Source: Emiliania huxleyi CCMP1516 (lineage: Eukaryota; Haptophyta; Isochrysidales; Noelaerhabdaceae). From it: a DNA stretch of 64,000 nucleotides. The stretch is taken from assembly GCF_000372725.1 (NCBI RefSeq), contig NW_005198391.1, positions 302,944 through 366,943 of the forward strand, in the 5' to 3' direction. A model generated the notes under the pieces. It had not been told where the DNA came from and did not search any database. It was given only the letters and a program-made list of their open reading frames with translations. Below are positions 1-11,463 of the stretch, one piece after another. Both the position numbers and the translations under genes were made by a program. The first letter of the stretch is position 1. The number at the start of each line of letters is the position of its first letter.

Positions 1-516
1 ATTTCGGGCTCCGTACTGGTTGACGCAGAGCCGCACGCGCCGACCGGCGCCGTTCGCGACCACGAGGGCGGATGCTGGCGCCATCCCGGGCTCTGTGCAC
101 ATCGGCAGCGCGCGTCCTACGCGCTCCGCTATCCAGGTCTTGGCGCCCCACCTCGAGAGCGCCGTTTTTATCTCGTGCAATCTCGAGCCGTGGAGATTAG
201 GCCGAGATCGCTTTGAGCTGCGGGAGATGTTTGGGAGATACAGCTACAGTCACACGGACCCGCGGGGCGCGCGCAGCTCGCGACGGAGATGTTTGTAGAG
301 CCTGGGCTCGCTGCGAAGCGATGAGCGGCGCCCGAACGGCACCGGGCCGCGTGGTGTCGCTCTTTGTTGGCCCCCCGGGGCGAAACCGACCTCCTCTAAA
401 CGTTGATTTGAAGCCGCCATACACAGATGAGTCAATGGGCGAGCGGATGAAACCTAGGCAGCTACTTCGTGTGATAAGTAGCCCACACCGGGTGTGACCC
501 CCACCCCCGCCCCACA
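1..516. other. left-edge non-coding sequence
   Basis: No reading frame here shows a recognisable domain. The stretch lies downstream of the histidine phosphatase on the minus strand and probably holds its 3' untranslated region. Short overlapping frames are typical chance frames of GC-rich DNA. Confidence 0.5.
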
Positions 517-1603
517 TTATCGGGTAGTCGAAGTCCTGGCGGTGGCGGGGTTTGGGAGCTTAGGAGGAGCGAAACAAAGGGGCGCAGCGATTGTGCGGTC
601 GGCTGCTGCCTGGCGCTTCTTGTAGTTGCTTCCGTCGGGCTTGTACTCGTAGCTGCCATGGCCGTCGGGCGTGAAGTGCATCTCGTAGATGCGGTCGTAG
701 TCGCTTCCGTCCCAGTCGCCGGCCTCCCCGTGAAAGTCATCGTATCCCTGCCACGCGGCAACGCTCGATCAAGGCACCGCACGGGGGCAACCGGTGTGCG
801 CGCGGGCGTGGGGCGGGCTGGGAGGGGGGAGGGCTGGGAGGGGGCGGCGCCATCTTTGCAAGGGAGGCGCCGAGGTAGATGATGTTGGCGTGCTCCCAGC
901 CGACGAGGATGTAATCGACCTCGTCCAGCTTCTTGAGCATCATGTCCGCCGCGTGCTGGTTGCAGCACGTGCCGTCGGGCGCGTTCGTCTTTGTGTCATC
1001 ACCCGGCCCGAAGCCGCGCACGTGGCACGACGTACCCGCGATGAAGTTGCCGGCCCGGCCATCTTGCGGCTTGCAGTCTGCGCCCTCACATTCTGGCTCG
1101 GCCTCGAGCCACTTCTTGAACTCGTTGGCGTATTCCGTGGGCTGCCGGTGCTTCCCTTCGATCTTGTGGTGTCTGTAGCCTTTCTTGGACTCATTGTTCC
1201 AAACCATGCCGCAGAGCGACGGGATGAAGCCGGTGCTGTTGTCGACGGTGAGGTCCAGGCCGTCTGCGACCGCCGCGACGAGCTGCTGCGTGCGGAACAT
1301 GCCGTTGCGGTCGCGGCAATCGAGCGGCTCGGCGTAGTTGCACGAGAAGATCGCCTCTGGCTTCTTGAGATCCTTCCGCGCGGAGGAATCTTTCGTGCCG
1401 AAGACGGACTTGAGGTTGTACGAGCGCGCCCAGCCCTTCTCCGAGAGGCACTGCGCCTCGTGCTGGAGCTCGTTTTGGTCGAAATTGCCGTCGATCTTCT
1501 CGCCGTGCCGCACGATGTAGATGATCTTGTCCTTCGCGTGCGTGATCGAAGAAAACCCCGACGCGACGGAGAGCATGAGCGGGGCGAGCCACCAGACCTT
1601 CAT
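517..1603 (-). CDS. secreted histidine phosphatase (phosphoglycerate mutase-like), two exons
   Basis: Two exons are read on the minus strand: 1603-860 and 747-517, giving about 324 residues. The protein begins with a hydrophobic signal peptide (MKVWWLAPLMLSVASG). The catalytic RHG motif of the histidine phosphatase superfamily follows (YIVRHGEKID, residues about 28-37). A second conserved His in GWEHANI (about residue 238) fits the late catalytic His of the family. The reading frame degenerates into Pro/Arg after residue 248. A GC-AG intron (859-748, 112 bp) restores frame 0 into a Tyr/Asp-rich C-terminal exon containing HFTPDGHGSYEYKPDGSNY and ending in TAA. The substrate cannot be inferred; phosphatase and mutase members share the fold. 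The secretion signal suggests an extracellular or endomembrane phosphatase. The fold is clear, the exact donor less so. Confidence 0.8.
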
Positions 1604-1737
1604 GTTGAGAACTTGTGGAGCCTGACACGCCGGGCATCGGAAGGGGCGGTGAGGGGGTTCAGGCTAAAGATTCCTGAATGGCTAGGTGGCATGTGGATGG
1701 GGCGGGGTCTGAAGGGGAGGGGAAGGGGGAGACAAAG

Positions 1738-1928
1738 TCCGAACGCGAAAGTTGAGCGACAGCTGCGGCGGCTGGCGAGGTCGAGGGCGGCGGCTACGCG
1801 GGCGGCGACCGAGGGGGCGGCGGCGGCGAGGACGGCGGCGCGAGGCGGCGGCGGCGCGGGCAGCGGCGGCCAGGGCGACGGCGGTGCAAATGGAGTCGGC
1901 TCGAGTAGCGGACTCAGGCACTGGCGAC

Positions 1929-1962
<34 letters not shown>

Positions 1963-2230
1963 TGACATGGGCAATGGTGGGGTGGGGGAAGGGGCGTCGA
2001 GGGTGCGCCGCGGCAAGGCGCCGGCGGCGGCGAGGGTAGCGGCGGCGCGGAAGGTAGTGAGGCGGCGGCGAGGCTGGCGGAGGGCTGGCGGTAGCGAGGG
2101 CGAGGGCGAGGGCGGCGGCGGCGGCGGCGAGGGCGGCGGCGGCGGCGAGGGCGTGTGGCGAGGGCGTGGCGAGGGCGGACGGAGCGGCGAGGGCGGCGGC
2201 GACCGGTGGTGACGGCGGCGAGGAAGGCGC
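1738..2230. repeat. GGC/GCG trinucleotide-rich low-complexity block
   Basis: The stretch is dominated by irregular runs of GGC, GCG and GAGGGC units. Read on either strand it gives poly-Ala, poly-Gly or poly-Pro. The regularity is at nucleotide level in all frames, which argues for simple-sequence expansion rather than a protein. It lies directly upstream of the phosphatase start. Confidence 0.7.
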
Positions 2231-3013
2231 CATGGCGAGGGCGTGGGCTAAGGAGCGGGCGTCACGCAGGACGGAGGGAGTCGGGGCTGCCGAGAGCGGC
2301 TGGGCCGCAGCGCAGCTGCGACCTGCAGGCGAAGTCAGAGGGGGGGGGGGGGGGGAGGGAGTAGGCGCGTCGCGTCGCGAGGGGTTTGCGAGTGCGGCAA
2401 GTGGGAGCGGGCGATGGGAGTGAAGGTCGGGATAGAGCCGCGCGCCGTCCAGCCGAGACCATAAAGTGCAGGCGCCTCCAAGACGTCGGCCTCGTGGGTG
2501 CGGCGGCGGCGGGCATGATGATGCCGGAGATGATCAAGGCGGCGGCGATGATGGCGGCTGTGATGAAGACCATGGTGATATTGGCGAGGATTGAGGGCGG
2601 CGATGGTGAAGACGGCAAGTCGGCGGAGGTGAGGTGAAGTCGGCCTGACCCTCGCGCTCTGCGCAGAGGCGTCGTCGACAGAAGAGCGAAGCTCTCGTAG
2701 TGGGAAGATGCGCGTCGTTCCGGCTGCCGGGAAGGCCGAAGCATTGCGCGCGCCGCCGATGACGCCGCCCCCAAATTTGCGCTGGGGAGGTGTGACAGTG
2801 GCGGGGGCTGTGTGGCTTGCTTGCGTTTGTGCGTCGGTGGGAGAGGCGTATGGTCTACGAGTGGAGGGGGCGCAGGCGCCCACGAAGCAGCGTCGACGCA
2901 CCTGTGAGTGGGATGGGAGCGGGGGTCGCTTCTCGCCGGCCAGCGGAGGGGCAGGGGCGAGGGCGAGGGCGGAAAGCAGAGGATCGCCTCGTCGGGCTTG
3001 GTGTCAATAGCTG

Positions 3014-3190
3014 AGCTCGGCCCCACGAACTCAGGCTGGTCATACCCGGGTAGCAATTCGGCGAACGCTCGCTTGCTCGGCGAACTCAGGCGGGCTGGCA
3101 GCTGTGAATGATAGCCTCGGCCCGACGAACTCAGGCGGGCTTGCAGCTGTGAATGATAGCAAAAGCATTTCAGGCGGGCTGGCAGGTAAA
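3014..3190. repeat. dispersed/tandem repeat with core CGAACTCAGGCGGGC
   Basis: A 35-bp unit (CGAACTCAGGC... ending GAATGATAGC) occurs at 3081-3115 and 3126-3160, 45 bp apart. A partial third copy lies at about 3168-3185, and a related block at 3014-3039. The same core occurs inverted at 32856-32890, including the neighbouring CTCGGCCC and GATAGC motifs. It is therefore a dispersed family and not only a local duplication. Confidence 0.7.
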
Positions 3191-4961
3191 TGCCCCGTGT
3201 CGCGTCCATCCACCCATACTGTCCAGTCCGAGCCAGGCAGGCTGTTCTTCGCCTTTCTATCTATCTACGGCAACAGGGCAACACTCAACTTGGGGGACGA
3301 CCCTCGTGGGGACCTGAGGCGGTCAGTCGTGACCGGTGTGCCGCTCTGTGGAGTGTGGTGTGGGGTCTGTCGGGACGCGAGATCTAGAGAGTGTAGTAAT
3401 TGTGTAGAGCGACAGTGAGGAGGCGGAGGAAGGTGTGAAGCGGGGTCCACGCACCACGCAGGTGTTTTCTGACGGTCACTCCTTAGCCCTGGCGGCCGCC
3501 ACGGCCGACAAGGACTCGCGCAAGCTGGCGACACACGCGCTTCGCCGCCGGAACAATCACGCGTGCCTCTGCCCCCGCACAAGTACTTCGCCGATTATAT
3601 TCGAATATTCCTCGAACCAACGGCGGTTTCGACCCCTGCAGGGCGCCCACAATGTCACACGAGGTCTATGGCGCCAGTCTCGTAGCTACGATAGCCTCCC
3701 ATGCGCAGGGCACATGAATCGTAAGGATTAGACGTGCTCAGAGCCTGGAGTCGGGCCTCCATTCGACGGAGGCATGGCGCCCGGCAACGTGCAGCTGCAG
3801 GCCAGAGGGCGTGAGGTGAGGCCGAATCCGCAGTCGCACGAGCACCGCTGCCCCCAGCGATGATCATGCATGGAGTGGCACGGCGGATATGCCCGCCTGC
3901 GAGCGTGGGAGACAGTCGCGGGGCGTGAGGTCTCAATGTATCGCAGGCTAGGACCGGATACGGCGGCAGCGGAAGAGGGAGGGAGGGGTGAGTGGTGGGC
4001 GATGAGGATGATTCCAAATGTCTCGCTAAAAATGGCCTGGTCCTCTCCCGGGGGACCGGGCGAGCACGTACCTCGCGTCCGAGCGCGAGTCGACAAGTGG
4101 TCGCCGAGAGATCGCCGAACAACGGTTCGTGGTGCGCACGCACTGCACAGCTGCGGGTTATAACTCGACTGCCGATCGCGCGTGCGGGATATGAGTGCAG
4201 CTCGCTGGCGCCAGTGCACGGTGGCAGGGACTGGAGGCTCGGCCGAAGGAAAAGAGCAGTCCTCAATCGTCACGTGGAGGTCGCTGGGCTGGATCCATCG
4301 AACTGCCACACACCGGAGCGGAGGCACATCAGGTCTTGCGGCAAGCTCTCCGACAGATGCATGCCTTTTGAGCAAATCCACGCGCCTCCACCGTCGCGTA
4401 GTACGCCAGCGGCACGCCGGTACGCCTACGAGTCGTGCATGCTCGGCAGCAATCGGCGTTGAGACTGCCTAGCGCTCACATCGAGAGCGCCGAGTTGCGT
4501 TGTCGTGAGGTAACCGGCTCAAAGAGGTGGGGTCCGAGCGGCGCCTGAACGCGTGGGAATGCTTAGTGGGCTTGGAATGATGAGACGCCTGGCGTGCATC
4601 GGGCTCGGACGGTGTCTGTAGAGAGCTCACCGCTCGACGCGCAAGCCAGGTGCTTCGGGCGCCCGCCAATCAGTCTCACGGGCGAGAGAGCGGAACGCGG
4701 ATCGCCGAACAGCAATACACGTGGCCGCACTAATGTAGAGGCACGAACAGGTATGCAGATCGCGGCGCGCCGACAACTGGCACGGCGTCAGAGCCAATAT
4801 TGAGCAAGGGCTCTGCTGTGCTGCCGACTTCTCGCCGAGACCTTCAACTCACCACGGCTGGCCATCGCGTGAACAGGCTCTGGCCTCTCGTTTTAACACA
4901 GCCCGTAAGGTGCCCCGCCGGGGTTCCGGTTCGTTTTCCGCCCACGAACATGACCTCGGAG

Positions 4962-5038
4962 AACGCATTAGCCGCTACAGCGGAAGTTGTGATTTCGGCT
5001 ACCTCGGCAATTTCGATGTAGCGGCTAATTAATGCGTT
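4962..5038. repeat. imperfect inverted repeat, TTAA/TAAT insertion in one arm
   Basis: The left arm 4962-4978 (AACGCATTAGCCGCTAC) is the exact reverse complement of 5018-5038, except that the right arm carries four extra bases (TTAA or TAAT, depending on alignment). A 39-base spacer separates the arms. It could be a small palindromic element or a mobile-element relic. No coding region is associated with it. Confidence 0.65.
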
Positions 5039-5958
5039 TCGCGACATAATCGCTAAAACTCGAGCCAGAGCTATGGGCGCCGAGTTCGCCACCCAATTTG
5101 TGTTAAAACGGAAGCAGGGCTTTTGGTTCGTTAACTGTAGACCACACGGACGCGCGGCCGGCGGCTGAGAAGGCCACGCAGCCCCTCTTCCTGGTCACTG
5201 ACGGGAGCACTGGTCGGCGTGTAGACCCCAAGATGGCGCTGTTCGCGCCTCCCGTCCACCACTACCGATCAGGTGGCCGGCCTGGGTGCCCCCCCGGCGG
5301 GTGGGAAAGGGCGCAAAGCTCCGTTTCATTGCCTACCCCTGTAGTTTTGACATAGTGACTTATTCCCCCAAAAAACTGTTCAGTTTTCAAAGAGGCAAAA
5401 CTGCAAACACAACGAGGGGGTGCGCAGCGCCCCAAAATCCACCAGTGTGGGATTTCGCGCAATCGCTTGACTCTGAAAAGCTCGCATATCCCTGCGGTGA
5501 GCGCTGTGGTCGCCGCAGACTGGCTCCGACTTCACGGCGGCATGGAGACGTGATGCCTCCATGCCGCCCCTCGAGTCAAAATCGACATGCGAGTCGATCT
5601 TTGGCCCGCCAGAGGGATATGCGGCGTTCGGGCGACAAACAGCGCTGCGACCGCGAAGTGGCGGTGGACATGCTCCCATGTTGCCGACGCGGCGCCGGAG
5701 TGGCCGGCGCTGCTCGCCGCGACCACGACGGCTTACTCTGATGCTCCGGGCCGACCCGTCCTACCCGACGGTGGCACTCTTCCACGTCTCGCTCACGCTG
5801 AGAAAAAATCTGAAACGGCGTGCAGCAGAGTCACCGACGAGTCGGTTCGCGCCGCGCGCCATCGAGCATCGTGGGTAAAATTTGTTCCTCCGCCAGTGTG
5901 GGGGGTCCAGAGACCAGAGTCTCGAGTGTAAAACAAATGCACGCACACAACAGTACTC

Positions 5959-8900
5959 TCACGACAAGGCGCCCGCTTGGCTACTCTGTATGCCACTGTG
6001 ACTGGGCGCGCTCCATGGCGCGCTCAAGTTAAAGCCGCCTCCCGTGAACCGGGTGAGCGTCGAACGCGCCTCCAGAGCGAGCGTCTCCGCAGCAGGGGCT
6101 CGCTCCGCGCGGATCCGCTCCCGCTCCGCCAGATCCTTCTTTTTCTGCTCGAAATACTTCATCTTGACGTCGCGCAGCTCCTTGCCCAGCCGCCCCATCT
6201 CGTGCTTGTACTCGGCCGCCTGTGTGTGGAAGTGCGAGAGTTCCGACTTCATCTGGCTCATCTGACGCTCGCGCTCGCCAAGGGACTGCTGGTAGACGCG
6301 AAGCTGTCCGGCGACCTCGGGGCCCGGCTGGCGCGCGAGGAGCGCCTTGAGCTCATTGTAGAGCTTGTCCTTCTGGTGGATCTGCAGGTCCTTCTCCGCG
6401 ACCTCCTCCGCCTTGTCCACGAGCCGCTTCTGTAGGATGTGTATCTTCTGCACCAGCTCGTACGTCTCCGGATCAGAGCTCTCGAGCTTGCGCCATCGAT
6501 GGACATTCATCGGGTACTCGAGCTCCTCTGTCAGCGCGCGCAGCTTTGTCCTCTCTTGCAGCAGCTCGCGCTGCAGCTGGTAGATCTCGCCGCGCATACG
6601 CGTCACCGTCGTCATCGAGCTGCCCAGCCCCGCCAGCCTCCCCTGTGCGGCCTCGATCTGGCCGCGCAGCTCGTCGACCTCTGCAGATTGCGCCCTGTAG
6701 TGCTGCTCACCCTTCTCGAGCATCGAGTCGCAAATCCGTATCTTCTCGTAGACCAGCGTAATCTCGTCGGTGCGCCGGAGGAGCTGCGTGCCGAGGATTT
6801 CCTGCTCTCGACGGACCGCGTCGCTCTCCTTCTTCTGGCGCCGGCGCTCGCCCTCCGCGTCGTTGATGGAATCGCTGAGGCGCACGATCTCGCCCTCTGC
6901 CTGCGCGACTGCCTCGTTCCCTGCGGCGCTCGACTCCTTTTGCGCCGCAAGCTGCTCCTGCACTAGCTCGTTCTCCTTCTCCGCCTTGAGGTGGTCAAAA
7001 TGCTCCCGTACAAGCCCTCGGTCCTTGGCGTGCACCTCCTCCTTGAGCTGCTCGATCTGGTGGTGCATGATCTTAAATCTTCGTCGCATCTCCTCCACCT
7101 CCGCCTGCACGTCGATCAGGTGCTTCGAGTACAGGTTGCGGTCCGCGCGCACCGCGTCGTATAGTGTTTGCTGCTGCTGCCGCCGCGTTTCGACATCGGA
7201 AACCCGCAGCTGCAGCGAGGCGGCCGCCGCCTCGCGCTCCTTGATGGCGTCAAGGGCCTGCGCGTGCTTGGCCGCCGCCTCGGCCGCCTCTACCCCTAGC
7301 TCGTCGCACTCTCGCTCGAGCGCAAAGATCGCTTTGCGCCGCTCCTGCGCGTCCGCCTTGTAGCCGGCAATCTCGAGCTCGAGGGTCTGCCTCTCCTTCT
7401 CGTGCATCCGGACCTGGTCGAGCTGCCTCTGGTTGAGCACGCCAGCCTTGACCATTTGGCGGTGCAGTACATCCCGCTCGCGCAGCAAGCTGCCCACCGC
7501 CTTCCTCTCGCGCTCGTGCTCGGACCGCGCAGTCTCGAGCTCGCTCTCGGTTGCAGAGCTGCGCGCCTTGGCCTCGTCGAGCTCCTTCTCCGCCCGGCTG
7601 AGCGTACCACGGGTGCTCTTGATCTTTTTCGCGTAGGCCTCGCACAGTGCTGCCTGTTTGTCCAGCTCGCGCTGCCCAGAGATGAGCTCATCCTTGCGCA
7701 GCTTGAGCTGCCCCTCCCGCTCGGCCTCCTCGGCGAGCAGCTGCCGGTTTGCAACCTGCAGCCGGGCCGGAGGCGCTCAAACCGAAGCCAGATGGCGGCA
7801 TGGCTCGTTGTTGGTGTGTGGGCGCATCGTCGCATGCCCTAGACCCTCTACTCCCAGCCGGTGCGGTCTATCACCTCAATCTCGTCCGCCTCCTTTGATG
7901 CCTTGAGCACCTTGCCCTCCAGCACCCCTGCCTCCTTTGCCCCCTTCTCGCAGAGCCCGCGTTCCTCGCGCAGCGTGATCTCGCGCTTCGACGCCAGCTC
8001 CTTCTGTGCCTGGAGATCCGCCAAGACCTCGCGCCCCTCTGCCGCCTTCTCCTCGATGGCGCCGCGCGCGGCCGCTACCTCGGCCTCGATCTTCCTCTTA
8101 CGTGCAAGCTCGCGCTCCACCTCCGCCCTCTTCTCCTCTGTCTCGGCAAGCAGCGTCGCCAGATTTACAGCGGCCGCCGCCGAATCGGCATCGATCGTGG
8201 CCATCTTCTCGATCTGAGCGCGGCTCTCCTTCTTGAGGAAATGCAGCTGCGTCGCCTCGGCGTCGCGCGCCTTGGCAAGTGCTTTGGTTGCAGCCGCTAG
8301 CTCCTTCATCGCATTCTCGTGTCCCAGGCTCAGGCCGGCGCCCTGCTCGACCAGATGCGACAGGTTTTGGATCTCCGTCTTGAGCGCTCCGATCGTAGAC
8401 TTGGCCTTCTCCTCCTTCTCGTGCGCCGTGTCCGCCATTTTCCACGCCTGTGGCCGCCAGGCGCGAGGGCGAGTTCAACGCTGCGCCTGGCGCTCGCGTT
8501 CTCACAAGAGTGTAGCAAGCGTGCCTTTTCAATCTCGCGCTTGAGCGACGCGATGGTGTTTTGGTCCTCCTGCGATAGCTTTAGCGCTGTCTGCACCTTG
8601 GCTGCGTTGGAGACGATCTCGCCGTTGAGGTCGCGGCATCGTTTTATGAGGCGCTTCTCGGACACATGAGACGTCTTGAGCGCGCGGTGCAGTTTATCGT
8701 ACTCGAGGCGGAAGCGCTCGAGCGATTCGTCACCTGCTAGCTCCTGGAGCACCTGTTAACAACGAGGTCCTCCTTTCAAGGTGGCGCACGAGCAGTAGTG
8801 CATTGCCGCCACCGACTTTCAAGGCGCAGTGATATCACATGCGCTCACCTCCTGAAAGTCGGACTCGAGTGCCTCGAACGCTCCAGGCTCGTTTGAAGGG

Positions 8901-9007
8901 GCCGGTGGTTTCCTCAGATCCTCCTGAGTTGTTGGGAAGGGCGGACAAGCCTCAGGACGGGTGTGCGCTCGGCGGGGTAGGCGTCGGGGCGGCGCGTCCA
9001 CCTCCAT
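5959..9007 (-). CDS. CFAP58: cilia- and flagella-associated protein 58 (CCDC147), four exons
   Basis: Exons are 9007-8849, 8752-8525, 8447-7875 and 7755-5959, giving about 918 residues (human protein about 872). All junctions are phase 0. Introns 1 and 3 are GT-AG and intron 2 is GC-AG. The protein is almost entirely coiled coil. Family landmarks appear in order: AFEALESDFQEVLQELAGDE near the N-terminus, TALKLSQEDQNTIASLKREI, KAWKMADTAHEKE across intron 2, DRNLYSKHLIDVQ, NVHRWRKLESSDPETYELVQ, LLARQPGPE, and the terminal FTGGGFNL. CFAP58 is an axonemal coiled-coil protein needed for flagellar assembly and motility. Its presence implies a flagellated life stage. The start at 9007 is the only Met before the conserved N-terminus in that exon; an upstream exon is not excluded. 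Identity is secure, and the N-terminal 25 residues are less so. Confidence 0.93.
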
Positions 9008-9066
9008 GGCTAAAGGCGAAACGTCAACAAAGGGTTTGAAACGTCCGTATTTTCTTCTAATAACAA

Positions 9067-9541
9067 GGCTGTGAACAGACCAGCGCACAGCCCCATACGA
9101 CGTATTTTCTTCTCAATAACAATGGGTCCGGGGTTGTGTTTTTGCGTGAACCAAACTCTGTCGAGCGGGAGCTCGGTCGAGCGGGACCGGGAGCTCGGTC
9201 AGGGGTGGGAAATAAAGAGATGTAAGACCTTCCTTAGGTCCCCGCCTCTCACACCCTCACAGCTCACTGTCTGCGATGAGGGTGTGAGAGGCGGACCTAT
9301 CTGTGAAAGCGGGTCTGTCTCTTTCACCTTCGTCGTCTCGAGATTCTTGTGTCTCTCGTTATCACACCCTCTACTTTGTGAACGTATCAGGTTCTTGTTT
9401 CTTATCACCCTTATCTGTGAATATCTCATAGACCAGCGCGCAGCGCCATCTACACGACGAATCACCCCGGTACCCCGCACCAACCTAGGTTTGTCGGAGA
9501 CTTACGACTGGATGGGCTTTGAGGGAAGCCGGCGAGAGAGC
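9067..9541. repeat. composite repeat element upstream of CFAP58
   Basis: The segment contains three kinds of repetition. A direct repeat (AGACCAGCGC-CAGC-CCAT-ACGACG) occurs at 9072-9103 and 9429-9460. A hairpin lies at 9236-9303. A block (9448-9541) recurs in inverted orientation at 11126-11270. It also holds 21 bases (TGGGTCCGGGG...) found inverted at about 36822-36843. No open frame with a known domain is present. It looks like a degraded multicopy element. Confidence 0.65.
9236..9303. repeat. long hairpin (about 22-bp stem)
   Basis: The left arm begins TAGGTCC-CC-GCCTCTCACACC and continues to CCTCA. The right arm is TGAGGGTGTGAGAGGC-GG-ACCTA. They pair almost perfectly around a spacer of about 20 bases. 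It sits within the composite repeat element. Confidence 0.75.
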
Positions 9542-9618
9542 TGAGCCCGCGGGGAAGCGTCGCGGGCGCGCCGCCTCAAGGGTGTCCCCACAACAAGCGA
9601 TGAAGACACCCGCATGCG

Positions 9619-10911
9619 TCACCCTCTCGCCTTGGCATCCTCGTCAAGAAGGTTGAGAAGTAGCTCTCGAGCGCCCCAATGGCCCGCCTCGCCGGCGAAA
9701 TAGAGGTGCGGCACCTAGCGTGCAAGGCTCCCCGTGACGAGGATCGTCGTCCCGCACCAGCCTGCCCTGCCCTCTGCGAGCGCACACCGCGCTCGCAGCG
9801 TCCCCCTTGTCGAGGAGCATCTGCCCAAGCATAAACGCCCCTTCTACATGCTCCTTCTCGCGAGAGCGCGAGAAGAGCTCGAGGGCTTTCTCGTCACTAT
9901 TAGTGCCTGGCTCCTCGTACGTGGTGTAGTATGCAAGCGCCAGCTTGTACTGCTCCGGTCGGGGGACGCGGCGCGTTGTGAGAGAAGCATTGGGCAGGGC
10001 GGGAAGGGAGGACACGCACTATGCCCTCGGCGTCTCCGTGCTCCGCCGCAAGTTTGAGCCAGCGGATTGCCTCCCGTTCGTCGATGTCGAGCTCACCAAT
10101 GCCTTGCGCAGAAAGAGCTTTCGATGAATGACTGGTAGCTGGGCACAGATGGGCGAGGGGACACACCTTCCAACTTACAGTAGCCCGCTGCCGTCATCGC
10201 CTGGGCGTCTCCTGCCGAGGCGAGCGCTTCGTAGATCTTGTATCCTGCATCGCTGTCAACGTCTTGAAACGCGAGGACGGTTGCCAGATCGAAGGCCTAG
10301 CCGGGGACGCGAGCGTTCGGATGTGGGCTGCTGGGGAAGGCAAGCGTGCCGTGCGGCCGCTCCGGGCGGGCAAGCCGCGCCTTGCGTATGCATTCAGACG
10401 AGAGGTGCGGGCTCTCGCCCGGCTCCGACGGGATTGAGCTGCTGATTTTCGAGGCAAGTCTTTTCGGTGAGTGTTGAACTTGAAACTGTTCTTGGGTGCA
10501 GAGTTCGGCTGCTTCGCGGCGCAGCCGCGGGACCTCCTCAACCATGGGAAAGGGGCTTGGCCATGCCCCGGTGTCAATATCAATCTCCCACCTGCGAGAG
10601 CAAGAAGCCGCCTCTCCTTGGTGTCACAGTTTCGGCTTCGTGCCCGGCAGCCCGCGCGCCTTTTCCGCATCGCATCCTCGCCCGGCCGCAGCTTCTCCAA
10701 CTCCTCGTGAAGCGCCTTACGGGCACACAGCAGGCGGTGCCAACGTGCATGGCGGGGTGAGCGCTAGACGGAAAGGGAGGCGTGTGGGCACCGCATCATT
10801 CTGGTCACAGTCGCTGGGAACTCGACTAGCGTGAGCGGCCGCCAACGAGGCGCTTGACGCGGCGATGGAGGCTGGACCGCGGAAGGCACGCATCAGCCTG
10901 CTGGACGCCAT
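9619..10911 (-). CDS. Sel1-like repeat protein, probably organellar, multi-exon
   Basis: Four 3' exons are well supported: 10296-10179, 10117-10020, 9949-9788 and 9714-9619 (TGA). They are joined by GT-AG introns of 61-73 bp whose phases agree. Joined, they give Sel1-type helical repeats: YKIYEALASAGDAQAMTAAG, then IDEREAIRWLKLAAEHGDAEG, then EKALELFSRSREKEHVEGAF, then a final HLYFAGEAGHWGARELLLNL. The 5' part is uncertain. A Met at 10911 begins a basic Ser/Ala-rich leader (MASSRLMRAFRGPASIAAS) resembling a mitochondrial presequence, and a short helical segment ALHEELEKLRPGEDAM lies at about 10640-10710. Sel1 repeats act as scaffolds in ER-degradation, signalling and mitochondrial assembly complexes; the partner is unknown. 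The gene is enclosed by inverted repeat copies at 9448-9541 and 11126-11270. Confidence 0.65.
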
Positions 10912-11125
10912 CTGAATGTGTCTATCGCCGCCAGGATCAGGGACGCACGACGAGTCTCCGTCCGCTTACTCGGGCAATTTAGTGGGGCCCCCGACATCGA
11001 CATGAGATGGGCGTGAATGGCGCGAACCCCATCGTTTCTCCAGAACATTCTGTTGTAAGCTCGTTGTTAGCAGATCAAGAACTCATGCTGGATGAAACCT
11101 CTCTTTTATTTCTTTTCGGGGGCTC

Positions 11126-11270
11126 TTCGCCGGCTTACGATCTCAAAGCCCATCCAGTCGTAAAGTGGGGCCAGCCATGGAAAGGGAGAGTTTTTAGGGA
11201 GAGAGACGTTTACAAATTTCTTTGTTTTTTGGGTACCGGTGAGATCGGGGGTGACTCGTCGTGTATTGTA
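11126..11270. repeat. inverted copy of the 9448-9541 repeat
   Basis: The reverse complement of this block shares TACACGACGA-TCACCC, CCGGTACCC, a 22-base identity (TTACGACTGG followed by ATGGGCTTTGAG) and AGCCGGCGA with 9451-9536, in the same order but with internal indels. The 22-base core lies at 11142-11163 here and 9502-9523 in the other copy. Together they bracket the Sel1-repeat gene. The rest of 10912-11463 shows no gene and includes the NAA40 promoter. Confidence 0.75.
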
Positions 11271-11463
11271 CATTGTACATTGCATTCGAATCGCACTCAG
11301 GCTGGGCCGGGCGGGCTGGGGCTGTGGCCCCGAACCGACGAGAAGATTCACTACTCGATTCAATGGTTGTGGCCGGTCGGCATTTTGCGAAAGGCTCCTT
11401 CAAGCATCCCGTCCACCTGCCCTCTCATACACAGCTCTGCGGCGGCCAAAGTCAAACGGCCCC

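Larger units (their letters stand above)
1604..5958. other. gene-poor interval with simple and dispersed repeats
   Basis: No frame in this 4.3 kb shows a known domain. It contains a GGC-rich low-complexity block (1738-2230), a G run (2340-2355), a tandem/dispersed repeat near 3.0-3.2 kb and an inverted repeat at 4962-5038. Long frames on both strands (for example 2262-3209 and 3728-4381, minus) look like chance frames, with Arg/Pro/Ser bias and no conserved motif. The CFAP58 3' end and the phosphatase promoter border the interval. Confidence 0.5.

Noticed and set aside
794-2212. 472-residue plus-strand frame opposite the phosphatase
   Set aside because: Mirror frame of a real gene continuing into poly-Gly/Arg simple sequence.
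2262-3209. 315-residue minus-strand open frame
   Set aside because: Composition is Ser/Pro/Arg-biased with no conserved motif, and the frame runs through a repeat and a G run; typical chance frame in GC-rich DNA.
3728-4381. 217-residue minus-strand open frame (and its 203-residue neighbour)
   Set aside because: Two overlapping frames of similar length, no domain, no plausible splice continuation.
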